Shown: positions 24,230 to 33,721, numbered from the stretch's first letter. The stretch: 64,000 nucleotides of DNA from Desulfurispora thermophila DSM 16022 (GCF_000376385.1 NZ_AQWN01000008.1:62001-126000); one strand, 5' to 3'. The notes: generated from the letters alone by a model not told the origin. Translations and numbers: made by a program.

Positions 24230-25546
24230 ATGTATGTCCCCAACCCGCCCCGGGTGCGGCAGCAAATGCTGGCCGAACTGGGCCTGAAAAGCCTGGACGA
24301 ACTTTTTGCCGATATTCCGGAGCAGCTGAAAATCAAGGGGGAACTGCAACTGGAAGAGCGGCGCGACCCGCTGCAATTGCAGCGCGAACTGGCCGCCCTG
24401 GCCGACAAGAACACACCCGCCGGCACCCGGCCCTGTTTTCTGGGCGCCGGTGCCTACGATCACTACATTCCGCCCCTGGTGGAGCAGCTGCTGCTGCGCA
24501 GCGAGTTTTTCACCGCCTACACGCCCTACCAGGCCGAACTGAGCCAGGGCATTCTGCAGGCCATTTTTGAATACCAGACCATGATCTGCCAGCTCACCGG
24601 CCTGGATGTAGCCAACGCCTCGCTTTACGACGGGGCCAGCGCCCTGGCCGAGGCGGTCAGCCTGGCCGTGGATGTCACCCGGCGGCGCAAGGTGCTGCTG
24701 GCCGCCACATTGCACCCGGCCTGCCGGCAGGTGGTACAGACCTATGCGGCCGGCGACCGCTACCAGCTGGTGGATGTGTCCGCCCCCCGGGGCGTGCTCA
24801 CCGTGGCGGATGTGGAAAGCCTGCTGGATAAAGATACCGCCTGTCTGGTGGTGCAGCACCCCAACTTCTACGGCTGTGTGGAAACCGCTCTGGCCGAACT
24901 GGCCGCCACTGTGCACGGCGCCGGCGGGTTGCTCATTGTGGTGGCCAACCCCGTGGCCCTGGGGCTGTTAAAGCCGCCCGGCCAGCTGGGGGCCGATGTG
25001 GTGGTGGGCGAAGGTCAGCCCCTGGGGGCCCCTTTGAGCTTCGGCGGTCCCTACCTGGGTTTCATGGCCGTGCGGCAGGATTTTGTGCGCCGCATTCCCG
25101 GCCGCCTTTCCGGTCAGACTGTGGACCGGGAGGGCCGGCGGGCCTTTGTGCTCACCCTGCAGGCCCGCGAACAGCACATCCGCCGGGCCCGGGCCAGTTC
25201 CAACATCTGCTCCAACCAGGCCCTCTGCGCTCTGGCCGCCACCATGTACCTGGCGGCGGTGGGGCCCCGCGGTTTGCACAGCATAGCCCGGCGCTGCCAC
25301 CAGCTGGCCCTGTACGCCAGGCAGCGGCTGACCGAAAAGGGTTTTGAATTGCTCTTTAGCCAGCCCTTTTTCCACGAGTTTGCCATCAAAATAGCCGACC
25401 CGGCCGCCGCCAACCGGCGCCTTTTCCAGCAGGGTATGATTGGCGGTTACGAACTGCCCGGCGCGCTGCTGCTGGCTTTCACTGAAAAAAGAACCCGGGC
25501 GGAAATCGACCGCCTGGTGGAAGTGCTGGGAGGGGAGATGGCATGA
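24230..25546 (+). CDS. gcvPA: glycine decarboxylase subunit 1 (P protein, N-terminal part)
   Basis: 438 residues. Typical start ([35 protein letters not shown]), [54 protein letters not shown], and [40 protein letters not shown]. Together with GcvPB it decarboxylates glycine; split P proteins are normal in Bacillota and archaea. Overlaps gcvPB by 4 bases. Confidence 0.95.
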   Translation: MYVPNPPRVRQQMLAELGLKSLDELFADIPEQLKIKGELQLEERRDPLQLQRELAALADKNTPAGTRPCFLGAGAYDHYIPPLVEQLLLRSEFFTAYTPYQAELSQGILQAIFEYQTMICQLTGLDVANASLYDGASALAEAVSLAVDVTRRRKVLLAATLHPACRQVVQTYAAGDRYQLVDVSAPRGVLTVADVESLLDKDTACLVVQHPNFYGCVETALAELAATVHGAGGLLIVVANPVALGLLKPPGQLGADVVVGEGQPLGAPLSFGGPYLGFMAVRQDFVRRIPGRLSGQTVDREGRRAFVLTLQAREQHIRRARASSNICSNQALCALAATMYLAAVGPRGLHSIARRCHQLALYARQRLTEKGFELLFSQPFFHEFAIKIADPAAANRRLFQQGMIGGYELPGALLLAFTEKRTRAEIDRLVEVLGGEMA

Positions 25547-27003
25547 GCCAGTTGATTTTTGAAAAGAGTGTGCCCGGCAGCAACTCCTTTGCTCTGGGTT
25601 TGAGCGACCTGCCGGCCGATCTGCAGTCCGACATCCCGGCGGCCATGCTGCGCGATGAGCCGCCCCCCCTGCCCGATGTGGCCGAGGTGGAAGTGGTGCG
25701 CCATTTTACCGCCCTCAGCAAAAAGGCCTATGGTGTGGACGACGGCTTCTATCCCCTGGGTTCCTGCACCATGAAATACAACCCGCGCATTGGCGAGTGG
25801 GCGGCCCGCCTGTCCGGCTTTACCGCGGCGCACCCGGCCCAGCCAGCGGATCAGGTACAGGGCTGCCTGGAGCTGATGTACCGCCTGGAGCGCCTGCTCT
25901 GCGAAATCACGGGCATGCACCGCTTCACCCTGCAGCCGGCGGCCGGCGCCCACGGCGAGCTGGTGGGCGCTCTGATCATCAAGGCCTATCATACAGCGCG
26001 GGGTGATTTAAAACGCAACATCATCCTGGTGCCCGACTCGGCCCACGGCACCAACCCGGCCACGGCCAACATGGTGGGCTTTAAAGTGGTGGAGATAAAA
26101 TCCGACGGGCGGGGTCTGGTGGACCTGGAGCAATTGCAAAAAGCGGTAAGCGAACAGGTGGCCGGGTTGATGCTCACCAACCCCAACACCCTGGGTCTTT
26201 TTGAAGAAAATATTGGCCAGATTGCCCGAATTGTGCATGATGCCGGTGGCCTTTTATACTACGACGGGGCCAACCTGAACGGGATTATGGGCGTGGCCCG
26301 GCCGGGCGATATGGGCTTTGACATTGTGCATCTCAACCTGCACAAGACCTTTGCCGCGCCCCACGGCGGGGGCGGTCCGGGTGCCGGGCCGGTGGGCGTA
26401 AAGGACTTTTTGAGCCAGTTTTTGCCCGTGCCCCTGGTGGAACAAAAAGAGGGCCGCTACTACCTGGATTACGACCGTCCCGCCTCCATCGGCCGGGTGC
26501 TGGCCTGGCACGGCAACTTCGCCGTGTTGGTCAAGGCCTTTACCTACCTGCTGGGCCTGGGCGCCGCCGGGGTGAAGGAAGCCTGCCAGAACGCGGTGTT
26601 AAACGCCAACTACCTGCGCCGGCATATTGGCCGGCTGCTGCCCGTGCCCTACGACCGGCTGTGCAAGCACGAATTTGTGGCTACGGGCAAGGAGCTGAAG
26701 AAAAAGTACGGCGTGAGCACACTGGATATGGCCAAACGCCTGCTGGATTACGGCTACCATCCGCCCACCGTGTACTTTCCGCTGATTGTGGAAGAGGCGC
26801 TGATGATTGAGCCCACCGAGACCGAGAGCAAGGAGCGCCTGGACCGGTTCATCCGCACCATGCAGGCCATTGTGCAGGAGGCGGCGGAAAACCCGCAGCT
26901 TTTGAAAGATGCGCCCCGGCGCACGCCGGTGCGCCGCCTGGACGAAACCGCGGCCGCCCGCCAGCCCGTGCTGCGCTGGCATCCCGAGGGGGCAGTTAAA
27001 TGA
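25543..27003 (+). CDS. gcvPB: glycine decarboxylase subunit 2 (P protein, C-terminal part, PLP)
   Basis: 486 residues. [60 protein letters not shown], and the PLP lysine in [19 protein letters not shown] near residue 270. Forms the active decarboxylase with GcvPA. ATGA overlaps at both ends show tight coupling gcvPA-gcvPB-lpd. Confidence 0.95.
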   Translation: MSQLIFEKSVPGSNSFALGLSDLPADLQSDIPAAMLRDEPPPLPDVAEVEVVRHFTALSKKAYGVDDGFYPLGSCTMKYNPRIGEWAARLSGFTAAHPAQPADQVQGCLELMYRLERLLCEITGMHRFTLQPAAGAHGELVGALIIKAYHTARGDLKRNIILVPDSAHGTNPATANMVGFKVVEIKSDGRGLVDLEQLQKAVSEQVAGLMLTNPNTLGLFEENIGQIARIVHDAGGLLYYDGANLNGIMGVARPGDMGFDIVHLNLHKTFAAPHGGGGPGAGPVGVKDFLSQFLPVPLVEQKEGRYYLDYDRPASIGRVLAWHGNFAVLVKAFTYLLGLGAAGVKEACQNAVLNANYLRRHIGRLLPVPYDRLCKHEFVATGKELKKKYGVSTLDMAKRLLDYGYHPPTVYFPLIVEEALMIEPTETESKERLDRFIRTMQAIVQEAAENPQLLKDAPRRTPVRRLDETAAARQPVLRWHPEGAVK

Positions 27004-28376
27004 GCGGATACGACCTGTTGATCATTGGGGGCGGGCCGGGCGGCTACACGGCGGCCATCCGGGCCCGCCAGCTGGGTATGAGCGTGGGTCTGGTGGAAAA
27101 AGATGCCCTGGGCGGCACCTGTCTCAACCGCGGCTGCATTCCCACCAAGACCTACTACCACCAGGCCGCCCTGGCCCGCCAGCTGCGGCAGGCTGCGCAG
27201 CATAACTTCCAGGTGCAGTGGCAGTTTGACATGGCCGGGGCCCGGGCCCGCAAGGACAAGATTGTGGCCGGCCTGGCCGGCGGCATTGCCGGCCTGCTGC
27301 GCGGCTACAAAGTGGAGGTGCGGCAGGGAGCAGCGCAATTGCTCGGCCCCGGCCGGGTGCTGGTGGAAGGGGAGGAAATAGCCGCGCGGCGGGTGCTGCT
27401 GGCCACCGGTTCGCAGGTCAGCCGCCCGCCTCTGCTCGGTGCCGGCCTGCCCGGCGTGCTCACCAGTGATGAAATGCTGGATCTGGACAGGGTGCCGGCC
27501 AGCCTGGTGGTGATTGGCGGCGGCGTGGTGGGTCTGGAGCTGGCCGGGATTATGAACGCTTTTGGCAGCCGGGTCACCGTGCTGGAACTGCTGCCCGAAA
27601 TCCTGCCCGCCCTGGACCGGGAGATTGTCCGCCGCCTGGTGCTGGCTTTGAAAAAGCAGGGCATCACCCTGGTCACCGGGGCCGGTGTGACCGGCATCCG
27701 GCAGCAGGATGGGCTTTTGCAGGTGGACTACACGATGGGCGGCAAGGAACAGAGTGCGGCCGGGGAAATGGTGCTGCTTTCCGCCGGCCGCCGCCCCTGC
27801 ACAGAGGGCGTGGCGGCCGCCGGCCTGGGGCTGGATGAGAAGGGCTTTGTGCAGGTGGACGAAAACTACCAGACCAGCCTGCCCGGTGTGTATGCCGTGG
27901 GCGATGTGAAGGGCGGCTACATGCTGGCCCATGTGGCCGCCGAGGAGGGCGTAGCCGCCGTGGAAAACATGGCCGGTCACGCCGTCCGGGTGGCTTACCA
28001 CGCCGTGCCCGCCTGCCTGTTCACCTTCCCCGAGGTGGCTACCGTGGGCCTTTCGCAGGAGGCGGCCGCCGCCCGGGGGATAAACTGCCGCATTGGCCGC
28101 ATGAGCTTCGCCGCCAGCGGCATGGCCAGCGCCATGGGCGAGACCGAGGGAATGGTCAAAGTGGTGGCCGGTGAGGACGGCACAGTGCTGGGCGTACACA
28201 TCATCGGGCCCCAGGCGGCCGAGATCATCCCGGCGGCCAGCCTGCTGGTGCGCCAGGGCGCCCGCATAGACGATGTAGCCGGCACCATCTTTCCCCACCC
28301 GGTACTGGGCGAGGCCCTGCGGGAGGCCGTGCTGGCCGCCGCCAACCGGGCCATCCACACCCTGCCGGGCCGCTGA
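27000..28376 (+). CDS. lpdA: dihydrolipoyl dehydrogenase (L protein)
   Basis: 458 residues. FAD site [20 protein letters not shown], redox-active disulfide [17 protein letters not shown] near residues 40-50, NAD site [20 protein letters not shown], and C-terminal interface [13 protein letters not shown]-type sequence with the catalytic His-Glu near the end ([15 protein letters not shown]). Reoxidises dihydrolipoyl-GcvH with NAD+. Being inside the gcv operon it is dedicated to glycine cleavage. Confidence 0.96.
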   Translation: MSGYDLLIIGGGPGGYTAAIRARQLGMSVGLVEKDALGGTCLNRGCIPTKTYYHQAALARQLRQAAQHNFQVQWQFDMAGARARKDKIVAGLAGGIAGLLRGYKVEVRQGAAQLLGPGRVLVEGEEIAARRVLLATGSQVSRPPLLGAGLPGVLTSDEMLDLDRVPASLVVIGGGVVGLELAGIMNAFGSRVTVLELLPEILPALDREIVRRLVLALKKQGITLVTGAGVTGIRQQDGLLQVDYTMGGKEQSAAGEMVLLSAGRRPCTEGVAAAGLGLDEKGFVQVDENYQTSLPGVYAVGDVKGGYMLAHVAAEEGVAAVENMAGHAVRVAYHAVPACLFTFPEVATVGLSQEAAAARGINCRIGRMSFAASGMASAMGETEGMVKVVAGEDGTVLGVHIIGPQAAEIIPAASLLVRQGARIDDVAGTIFPHPVLGEALREAVLAAANRAIHTLPGR

Positions 28377-28505
28377 TGTTGGTGATTTATCCGAAAATGG
28401 AGCGGTCTGCCAAAACCGCGCGGAGCGAGCCACCGCCGGGATGGCCCGTGCGGGTGGTTAGCGGGAACGCGAGATTAGCTGTGGAAAAAAGCGGGGTGGG
28501 AGCAA
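28377..28505. other. lpdA-lplA gap
   Basis: 129 bases, GC-rich, with short hairpins (GCGGT/ACCGC near 28402-28420 and CCACC/GGGTGG near 28431-28460) but no U-tract, so read-through into lplA is likely. Confidence 0.35.
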
Positions 28506-29489
28506 ATGCTGTATTATGTGGAAAACCCCTCTCTGGACGCCGCCTACAATCTGGCCCTGGAAGAATACCTGCTCACCGGGAAGGAGCAGGAGTTCTTCCT
28601 GCTCTGGCAGGACCGCTGCGCCATTGTGGTGGGGCGCAATCAGAACACTGAAGAGCAGATCAACCGGCAGTTCGTGCAGCAGCGGGGCGTACAGGTGGTG
28701 CGCCGTCTGACCGGTGGCGGGGCGGTCTACCACGACCTGGGCAATCTCAATTTCACTTTTATTGTCAACAGTGTGGAAGCCGAATTCGCCTTTGCCCGCT
28801 TCGCCCGTCCTCTGGTGCAGTATCTCCAGAGCCTGGGGGTGCCGGCCGGGCTGGCCGGGCGCAACGATGTGGTCATCCAGGGCAAGAAGATTTCGGGCAA
28901 TGCCGCCTGCCACCACCGCGGCCGCCTGCTGCACCACGGCACCATCATGTTTGACGTGGAGCTGGACGACCTGGTGCAGTCCCTGCAGGTGGATCCGGAA
29001 AAGATCAGCAGCAAGGGCGTGGATTCGGTGCGCAGCCGGGTGACCAACATCAAGCCCTACCTACCGCCCGGCATGACCCTGGAGCAGTTTCGGGAGGGCC
29101 TGCGGGCGCGGGTGGAAGAGGAGTACGGCGGCCTGGTTCTCTACCGCCTGGAGGCGGCCGAGTTGGCGGCGGTGGAAAAGCTGGCCCGGGAGAAGTATGC
29201 CAGTCCGGCCTGGGTGTACGGCCAGTCCCCGGTTTACAACGTGCGTCAAAGCCACCGCTTCCCCTGGGGACAGCTGGACCTGCGCCTGCAGGTGGAGGAG
29301 GGCGTGATCAAACAGTGTCGCATCTTTGGCGACTTTTTCGCCCGGCAGGATTTGGCTCCCCTGGAAGAGTGGTTTGCCGGCCGGCCCTTTGACCGGCCCG
29401 CCCTGGAAGCGGCGCTGGACGAGACCTGGGTGTGCTCCTTCCTGCCCGAGCTGGGCCGGGAGGAACTGCTGGATGTGCTGTTTGCCTGA
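28506..29489 (+). CDS. lplA: lipoate-protein ligase A
   Basis: 327 residues. Typical motifs: NLALEEYLLTGKEQEFFLLW, VVGRNQNTEEQIN, RRLTGGGAVYHDLGNLNFTF, and the lysine-bearing GRNDVVIQGKKISGNAACHH; a C-terminal accessory domain is present (WVYGQSPVYNVRQSHRFPWG). It attaches free lipoate to GcvH via lipoyl-AMP. It follows the gcv operon whose H protein it serves. Confidence 0.94.
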   Translation: MLYYVENPSLDAAYNLALEEYLLTGKEQEFFLLWQDRCAIVVGRNQNTEEQINRQFVQQRGVQVVRRLTGGGAVYHDLGNLNFTFIVNSVEAEFAFARFARPLVQYLQSLGVPAGLAGRNDVVIQGKKISGNAACHHRGRLLHHGTIMFDVELDDLVQSLQVDPEKISSKGVDSVRSRVTNIKPYLPPGMTLEQFREGLRARVEEEYGGLVLYRLEAAELAAVEKLAREKYASPAWVYGQSPVYNVRQSHRFPWGQLDLRLQVEEGVIKQCRIFGDFFARQDLAPLEEWFAGRPFDRPALEAALDETWVCSFLPELGREELLDVLFA

Positions 29490-29524
29490 TGGCGGTTTTG
29501 GACCTTTAACCCTTAAATGCTTAT

Positions 29525-29557
29525 GGCCCCGCGCCAACTGCGGGGTCGTTGTTTTTC
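29525..29557 (+). terminator. terminator after lplA
   Basis: Stem CCCCGC (29527-29532) / GCGGGG (29540-29545), extended by G-U and G-C pairs, loop GCCAACT, followed by TCGTTGTTTTT. It closes the gcv-lplA unit. Confidence 0.75.
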
Positions 29558-29632
29558 CAGCACCAGCGTGGTAAGATTTTTTTACAGAGGAATGAGCGGA
29601 GTCCCATTTTAAAGCTAAGGGAGGGAGCAGTT

Positions 29633-30229
29633 GTGTTCACACCGGGTGCTTCACCAGGTATGGGCCAAACAGGCTGTTACACCTATGCCGATTATTTGGC
29701 TCTGGATGACGGTAAGCGGTATGAAATAATTGAGGGGGTGCTGCTTTTGACGCCGGCACCGGGCATTGTGCACCAGCATGTGGTGGCCAAACTGGCCGCT
29801 GCGCTGGCTCACTATGTAGAACAAAACGATCTGGGCATTGTGCTGCCCGCCCCTCTGGATATGGTGCTGGATGAGCATCTGGTTTTGCAGCCCGATCTCA
29901 GCTTTGTTTCCCGTTCCCGGTACCGGATTATTACGGCGTCATGTTTGCGGGGCGCTCCCGATCTGGTTATCGAAGTGCTTTCCCCTTCCTCCCAGTTGCG
30001 CGACCGGGTCCAGAAAAGTAAAATCTATCACCAGTATGGTGTAAAAGAATACTGGTTGGTCGATCCGCTGGCTCAAACGGTGGAAATACTCAGTGCGGGG
30101 GACCAGGGCTGGCTGCTGGCTGGAGCCTGCGGGCCGGAAGACACTCTGCACTCACCGCTTTTGCCCGGACTGGCCCTGGCTCTGACTGCGGTGTTTACTC
30201 TGCCGGACAGCCTGCAACTGGGCGAGTGA
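29633..30229 (+). CDS. Uma2-family (DUF820) PD-(D/E)xK nuclease-fold protein
   Basis: About 198 residues. Uma2 signatures: YTYADYLALDDGKRYEIIEG, VLLLTPAPGIVHQHVVAKLA, the active-site region PDLVIEVLSPSSQLRDRVQK with KSKIYHQYGVKEYWLVDP, and the end LHSPLLPGLALALTAVF. The family is widespread and often multicopy, probably linked to mobile or conflict systems; no firm role is known. GTG 29633 is the best start (AAGGGAGGGAG 6 bases upstream). A truncated relative lies at 8006-8149. It converges on the Csx1-like gene, 4 bases apart. Confidence 0.85.
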   Translation: MFTPGASPGMGQTGCYTYADYLALDDGKRYEIIEGVLLLTPAPGIVHQHVVAKLAAALAHYVEQNDLGIVLPAPLDMVLDEHLVLQPDLSFVSRSRYRIITASCLRGAPDLVIEVLSPSSQLRDRVQKSKIYHQYGVKEYWLVDPLAQTVEILSAGDQGWLLAGACGPEDTLHSPLLPGLALALTAVFTLPDSLQLGE

Positions 30230-30233
30230 TGGT

Positions 30234-31841
30234 CTAAACGTCTTCTTTTAGCCATTTCTTAATCAGGGGAATGGTTTCCCGTTTATTGCCCTGTCGGTCC
30301 TGGTACTGGTCGGCATAGCGCAGGTAAATATTATCTTGCTCGATTATGAACTGGGTGATATTTTTTTCCAGTCCAGAATGAGCTAAAAAATTGCGCTTAT
30401 TTTTTGCGTTTAGGTATGAAGTGCCTTGTTCTAAAATGGACACGGAATACCATTTGCCCGTTTCCAGCTGGTCTTTTTTGCTTTCAATTTTACTTTTTAT
30501 TTTACCAATTTCGTTGGTTAGTAAGGTGCGGTTCAGAGACAACATGAATTTATTGTATACCTGTTCGAAATCCTGTTCAACTGATAATAGAGGGATCTTT
30601 ATCTCTTGGGCTTTGGTGATGCCCTGTGCTTGCAACACTTCTACTATGCCCTGATAAAAGCCCAGGGAGAGTATGGCTTTGGTGTAACTCGTCCGGCTAA
30701 GTTTGGGTGATTTCTGGTAGTTATCTTGTAGCATTTGACGGGTGTCGTCAATCAGGTCCTTCAGACAGGTTGTGATTTGTTCCAGAGAGTGACCTTCTAG
30801 ATGATATAAAATTAATGGTATGTTGTTTTTCAGGGCCGAGAAAAAATACACAAATTGCTCCAGCTGACAGGCTAGTCGTTCCCTTTTTTCCAGGCAAGAC
30901 TGGTTATCGGCAGTGTGATCGTATATATCGTTTAATAGTTTCCGACAAAAAGGGGGCTGACTATCTCGGGAAGTGATGGGGGAAAAGAAAAATGTCTTAT
31001 ATTCAACCTTTTGCTCGTAAATATTGTAGAAGGGAACTTCGACGTTGGCCAGGATGGGATCGGTATAAAGCAAATGCACTTCGGGAGCATCAGCCTTGTT
31101 TTGCCAGTAACGTAACTGGCTCCAGGTCCCAAAAATTCGTCCCGCTTCCAGCAAGGCGGGCACATAAATGTTCAGACCACTGGAAATGTCCAGGTACAAC
31201 CGGCGAAAACCTTGCTGCAAGTAACGAACCAGAATATCCAGAAATATTTCCAGCACCACATCATCAAAAGAGGTCTGAAAAGACACTGTATTTTTTTTCA
31301 TATATGTGCCCAGAGAGTGCAATATTAAGTAATCGTCCAGATCAGCGTAATAGGGCATAATGTTAAAAAACCGGGCCGGGTTTTTCAGGTAAGAGTGGGG
31401 TTGTTCGATTGCTTGAATAATCGCATTTTTAAATACAGGGTTTTTGTCAAATTTGGCCAAATGATCTTTATCCTTTAGTGATTCATTTAATGGAAGACTG
31501 ACCGGGTAAAGTAAAATTACAGCAGAGGTCTCTTTTTTTTGCTCAACCAGGTATTTTTTAAAAGCCAGGGAAGAGAGTTCACTTTCTTTTTTATAGTCTT
31601 TAATTTTAAAGGTGACGTTTTTAATATATTTATCCAGGCGCCCAATCTGGTATATAACATTTGTAAATTGCACATTAACCAGCCTCCAGATGGTGTAAGG
31701 TATTTTCCCGGTCGCTTTCACATAATTCCCGGGCCCTTTAGTGAGCACCGTTTTACCACCGACAACTGTGTTAGCGTTTTTTTGGAGAATTCGGGCCCTG
31801 ATGTCAAATTCCTCCTGTGTACCACAAAATAGGAAAAACAA
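30234..31841 (-). CDS. csx1: orphan Csx1-like CARF-HEPN protein (predicted CRISPR-linked ribonuclease)
   Basis: Up to 535 residues, markedly AT-richer than the neighbours. The middle carries a CARF-type motif, RRLYLDISSGLNIYVPALLE near residues 213-232 (D-x-[TS]-[HS]-G-x-N pattern of Csx1/MJ1666 proteins), preceded by a hydrophobic strand VILLYPVSLPLNES. The C-terminus has a HEPN ribonuclease motif RNFLAHSG (R-x4-H, near 483-488) in a helical context. Csx1 proteins bind cyclic oligoadenylate through CARF and cut RNA through HEPN. No cas gene or CRISPR array is in the window. The start is uncertain: the TTG at 31841 lies in the upstream terminator, an AGGAGG at 31810-31816 suggests initiation near 31802 (non-standard ATC), and GTG 31748 is the first standard alternative. 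Confidence 0.65.
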   Translation of the reverse strand: MFFLFCGTQEEFDIRARILQKNANTVVGGKTVLTKGPGNYVKATGKIPYTIWRLVNVQFTNVIYQIGRLDKYIKNVTFKIKDYKKESELSSLAFKKYLVEQKKETSAVILLYPVSLPLNESLKDKDHLAKFDKNPVFKNAIIQAIEQPHSYLKNPARFFNIMPYYADLDDYLILHSLGTYMKKNTVSFQTSFDDVVLEIFLDILVRYLQQGFRRLYLDISSGLNIYVPALLEAGRIFGTWSQLRYWQNKADAPEVHLLYTDPILANVEVPFYNIYEQKVEYKTFFFSPITSRDSQPPFCRKLLNDIYDHTADNQSCLEKRERLACQLEQFVYFFSALKNNIPLILYHLEGHSLEQITTCLKDLIDDTRQMLQDNYQKSPKLSRTSYTKAILSLGFYQGIVEVLQAQGITKAQEIKIPLLSVEQDFEQVYNKFMLSLNRTLLTNEIGKIKSKIESKKDQLETGKWYSVSILEQGTSYLNAKNKRNFLAHSGLEKNITQFIIEQDNIYLRYADQYQDRQGNKRETIPLIKKWLKEDV

Positions 31842-31863
31842 AAACAGCAGCCTGTCCGGCTGC
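31831..31863 (-). terminator. terminator of the selenoprotein gene
   Basis: On the minus strand GCAGCC (31863-31858) pairs with GGCTGC (31852-31847), loop GGACA, followed by TGTTTTTGTTTTTCC. It ends the selenoprotein transcript just before the Csx1-like gene. Confidence 0.8.
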
Positions 31864-31875
31864 CGAAATATACAG

Positions 31876-32130
31876 TTACTTCCGGGAGAGGAGTTTGGCC
31901 AGTTCCGCCTCCACTTCGCCCTCCTCCGGAAAGCGGCCCAGCGCCTTTTTGGAAAAGAGCAGCTGGTCTCCCGCCTTTACCTCGAAGACGCCGCCCCAGG
32001 AAGAGACGAGCCGCGGCTTTGCCACTTTTTCTCCGTATTGCTCTACAATTTTCTCAGCCAGCCTGGCTGCTTTGCTCCGGTACCCTCAGGTCGAGCAAAA
32101 TTCAATGGTAATGGGCAGTTTTTCCACCAT
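31876..32130 (-). CDS. SelW/Rdx-family selenoprotein with in-frame UGA
   Basis: Reading the minus strand from ATG 32130 gives MVEKLPITIEFCST, then TGA (32088-32086), then GYRSKAARLAEKIVEQYGEK, then VAKPRLVSSWGGVFEVKAGD, QLLFSKKALGRFPEEGEVEA, ELAKLLSRK and TAA at 31878-31876: 84 residues, the length of the SelW/Rdx thioredoxin-like family. The TGA sits exactly at the U of the CxxU motif (CSTU) after the first beta strand, where relatives have CxxC or CxxU, and the frame is conserved on both sides. A short hairpin CAGC-CAG-GCTG lies about 20 bases after the UGA and could be part of a bacterial SECIS. Ribosome site GAAAGGAGACCC. Its own terminator follows. Sec readthrough is inferred; a plain nonsense mutation is the alternative. 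Confidence 0.8.
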
Positions 32131-32147
32131 GCCGGGTCTCCTTTCTG

Positions 32148-32651
32148 TTATTGGATGATCTGCTGCATTTTCTGGATGAACAATTGCACCTCCCGCGTGA
32201 GTCCCGCGCTCACAGCGGGCAGTTTTTCCAGAAGAGCACTGATTTTTTCCTCCGACAGGTTAAATCCGTAGACGTTGCGGAAAACATGGCGAAAGGCACG
32301 GAATTCGTCCAGTTTCCGGGCGGTGTGTTTGCTGATTACAGGGGGGCGTATGCCCGGTAGATCCAGCGTCATCTGCAGAATCAGCTCCCGGTGCCAGTGT
32401 TCGCCGGCGGGAATTTTTTCATCCAGCTCCCGGGCAATGATTTTAAAAATATTCTCTACCGCTACGTAAAAGTCGTGCAGCACGCTGCCGGCCGCCCGCA
32501 GGGTAAAAGTATCGCCTTTAATAAACTGGCGTAGTTTGTTCCCGGGGGCATTGATCAGTTGACGGCTGGCCAGCTCTGCCAGCAGATATTCAATTTGGCG
32601 CATTTCTTCCGCCAGGCGGGCGGCGACAAAGGTGAACTGTTTGGGCGTCAC
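32148..32651 (-). CDS. hepT: HepT-like HEPN toxin of a MntA/HepT-type pair
   Basis: 167 residues, all-helical: RLAEEMRQIEYLLAELASRQ, LRAAGSVLHDFYVAVENIFK, IIARELDEKIPAGEHWHREL, and FRAFRHVFRNVYGFNL near residue 130. Relatives carry R-x4-H-x-Y in the last segment; here it reads R-HVFR-N-V-Y, so the catalytic His is Asn while the Tyr that is AMPylated in HepT is kept. It overlaps the nucleotidyltransferase gene by 4 bases (GTGA), the standard coupling. A long upstream open extension to 33290 runs through mntA in another frame and is not real. Confidence 0.8.
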   Translation of the reverse strand: MTPKQFTFVAARLAEEMRQIEYLLAELASRQLINAPGNKLRQFIKGDTFTLRAAGSVLHDFYVAVENIFKIIARELDEKIPAGEHWHRELILQMTLDLPGIRPPVISKHTARKLDEFRAFRHVFRNVYGFNLSEEKISALLEKLPAVSAGLTREVQLFIQKMQQIIQ

Positions 32652-33010
32652 AGGATCACTCCTTCGCGCAGCACTTTGTCCCGCAGCTGGGGCAGGGCAT
32701 CGGCAGCATCCACCAGGCTCACCGGCCAGGGCAGGGTGATGGGTTCCAATTCTACCAGCAGTTGCCAGTAGTTGGCGCCGGCCGGCAGACCGGTCACCAG
32801 CAGGTCGATATCGGAATGGGGGGTAAAGTGTTGTCCCCAGGCCAGTGACCCGTACAGATAAACCGTGGTGCCCGGATAGCGGCTTTTGATGTGCGCGGCC
32901 GCCCGGCGAGCTTTGTGCAGCGCATCCCGGCGCCGCTCCTGTTCCTGGCGCTGTTCCCGGGCGGCCCGCTCTTGCCAGTAACGGCGCATGGCTTGCTCTT
33001 GGTCGGACAT
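32648..33010 (-). CDS. mntA: MntA-like minimal nucleotidyltransferase antitoxin
   Basis: About 120 residues. Nucleotidyltransferase motif YLYGSLAWGQHFTPHSDIDL near residues 60-80 (GS...DxD) and a third acidic strand further on (PVSLVDAAD). The N-terminal 40 residues are a charged helix (QEQAMRRYWQERAAREQRQE). In known pairs MntA AMPylates HepT to neutralise it. ATG 33010 preceded by GGGGAGAGGAAG. Upstream TTAAAAT at 33037-33043 may be its -10 box. Confidence 0.85.
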   Translation of the reverse strand: MSDQEQAMRRYWQERAAREQRQEQERRRDALHKARRAAAHIKSRYPGTTVYLYGSLAWGQHFTPHSDIDLLVTGLPAGANYWQLLVELEPITLPWPVSLVDAADALPQLRDKVLREGVIL

Positions 33011-33277
33011 GGAAGGCTTCCTCTCCCCTATCACCTATTATTTTAACACAGCTGCCGGCCGTCTGGAGAATATTCTGCACCGGGTCACGGAAAATTAATC
33101 CGCCGGTGACCAGCAGGGTTTTTTCGCCCGGAAAAATCCAGCCGGTGGGCAGCAGCTGGCGTCCGGTTCCCTGGCGGGGCAGGTTTACCGTATGCATGGG
33201 ACGGTTGTTTTCCCCTGTTTGATTTGTTATGATATTTTGTGAACCTTTTGCATCGGCTGGGTGAAGGGGGTGGCGCA
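33011..33277. other. intergenic region between mntA and the DUF488 genes
   Basis: About 270 bases with divergent promoters implied. A minus-strand frame from 33197 (HTVNLPRQGTGRQLL...) is open but runs into mntA without a stop and shows no family resemblance; no gene is called. Confidence 0.4.
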
Positions 33278-33721
33278 ATGAACCAGTCACCGAAGGGCGT
33301 GCTCTATACTACCAGCCTGGCGCGTTTAAGCAAACTGTCTGTACCCCGGGTGTGGGTGATTACCCGCTACGGTAATGACATTAAAAACACCCGGCGGGTG
33401 ACCGAACTGGCCCCCAGCCCGCAGCTGTACCAGATGTACATGGAACATTGGCGGGGCAGGGACCCCGAAACCTGGTGGGAAAAATATAAAGAGATTTTTC
33501 TTAGAGAACTGGCCATGCCGGAAAAAAGAAAGGCGCTGCGCGAACTGTGGAATCTTTTACAGGAGGGCCAGGATGTGGCCCTGGCTTGTTACTGCAGTGA
33601 CGGAACTTATTGTCATCGCCGCCTGGTGGGAGAATTTCTCGGCCAGTATGGAGTGCAGGTAGTTGAGTTGGCGGCGGAGCCGTGTTTGGTGCAGGGGCGC
33701 CTGTTCGAGGAGGGACTTTAG
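33278..33721 (+). CDS. DUF488 family protein, copy 1
   Basis: About 147 residues. LYTTSLARLSKLSVPRVWVI and a C-terminal metal/thiol-like motif LACYCSDGTYCHRRLVGEFL, the ending of DUF488/YeaO-like proteins. ATG 33278 follows GAAGGGGGTGGCGCA. Function unknown; the family is often found in pairs in defence- or conflict-associated islands. Its last base is shared with the GTG of copy 2. Confidence 0.8.
   Translation: MNQSPKGVLYTTSLARLSKLSVPRVWVITRYGNDIKNTRRVTELAPSPQLYQMYMEHWRGRDPETWWEKYKEIFLRELAMPEKRKALRELWNLLQEGQDVALACYCSDGTYCHRRLVGEFLGQYGVQVVELAAEPCLVQGRLFEEGL

Noticed and set aside
31803-31841. TTG 31841 as start of the Csx1-like gene
   Set aside because: It falls in the U-tract of the preceding terminator, so it would not be on the gene's own transcript; kept only as the outer limit of the frame.
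31741-32271. + strand frames over the selenoprotein gene
   Set aside because: They are antisense to a gene with family-like sequence on both sides of the UGA and to its terminator; no homology on the + strand.
32652-33290. Long minus-strand protein reading through mntA into hepT
   Set aside because: It is the hepT frame kept open by GC bias; mntA in another frame has the real motifs and the GTGA overlap.
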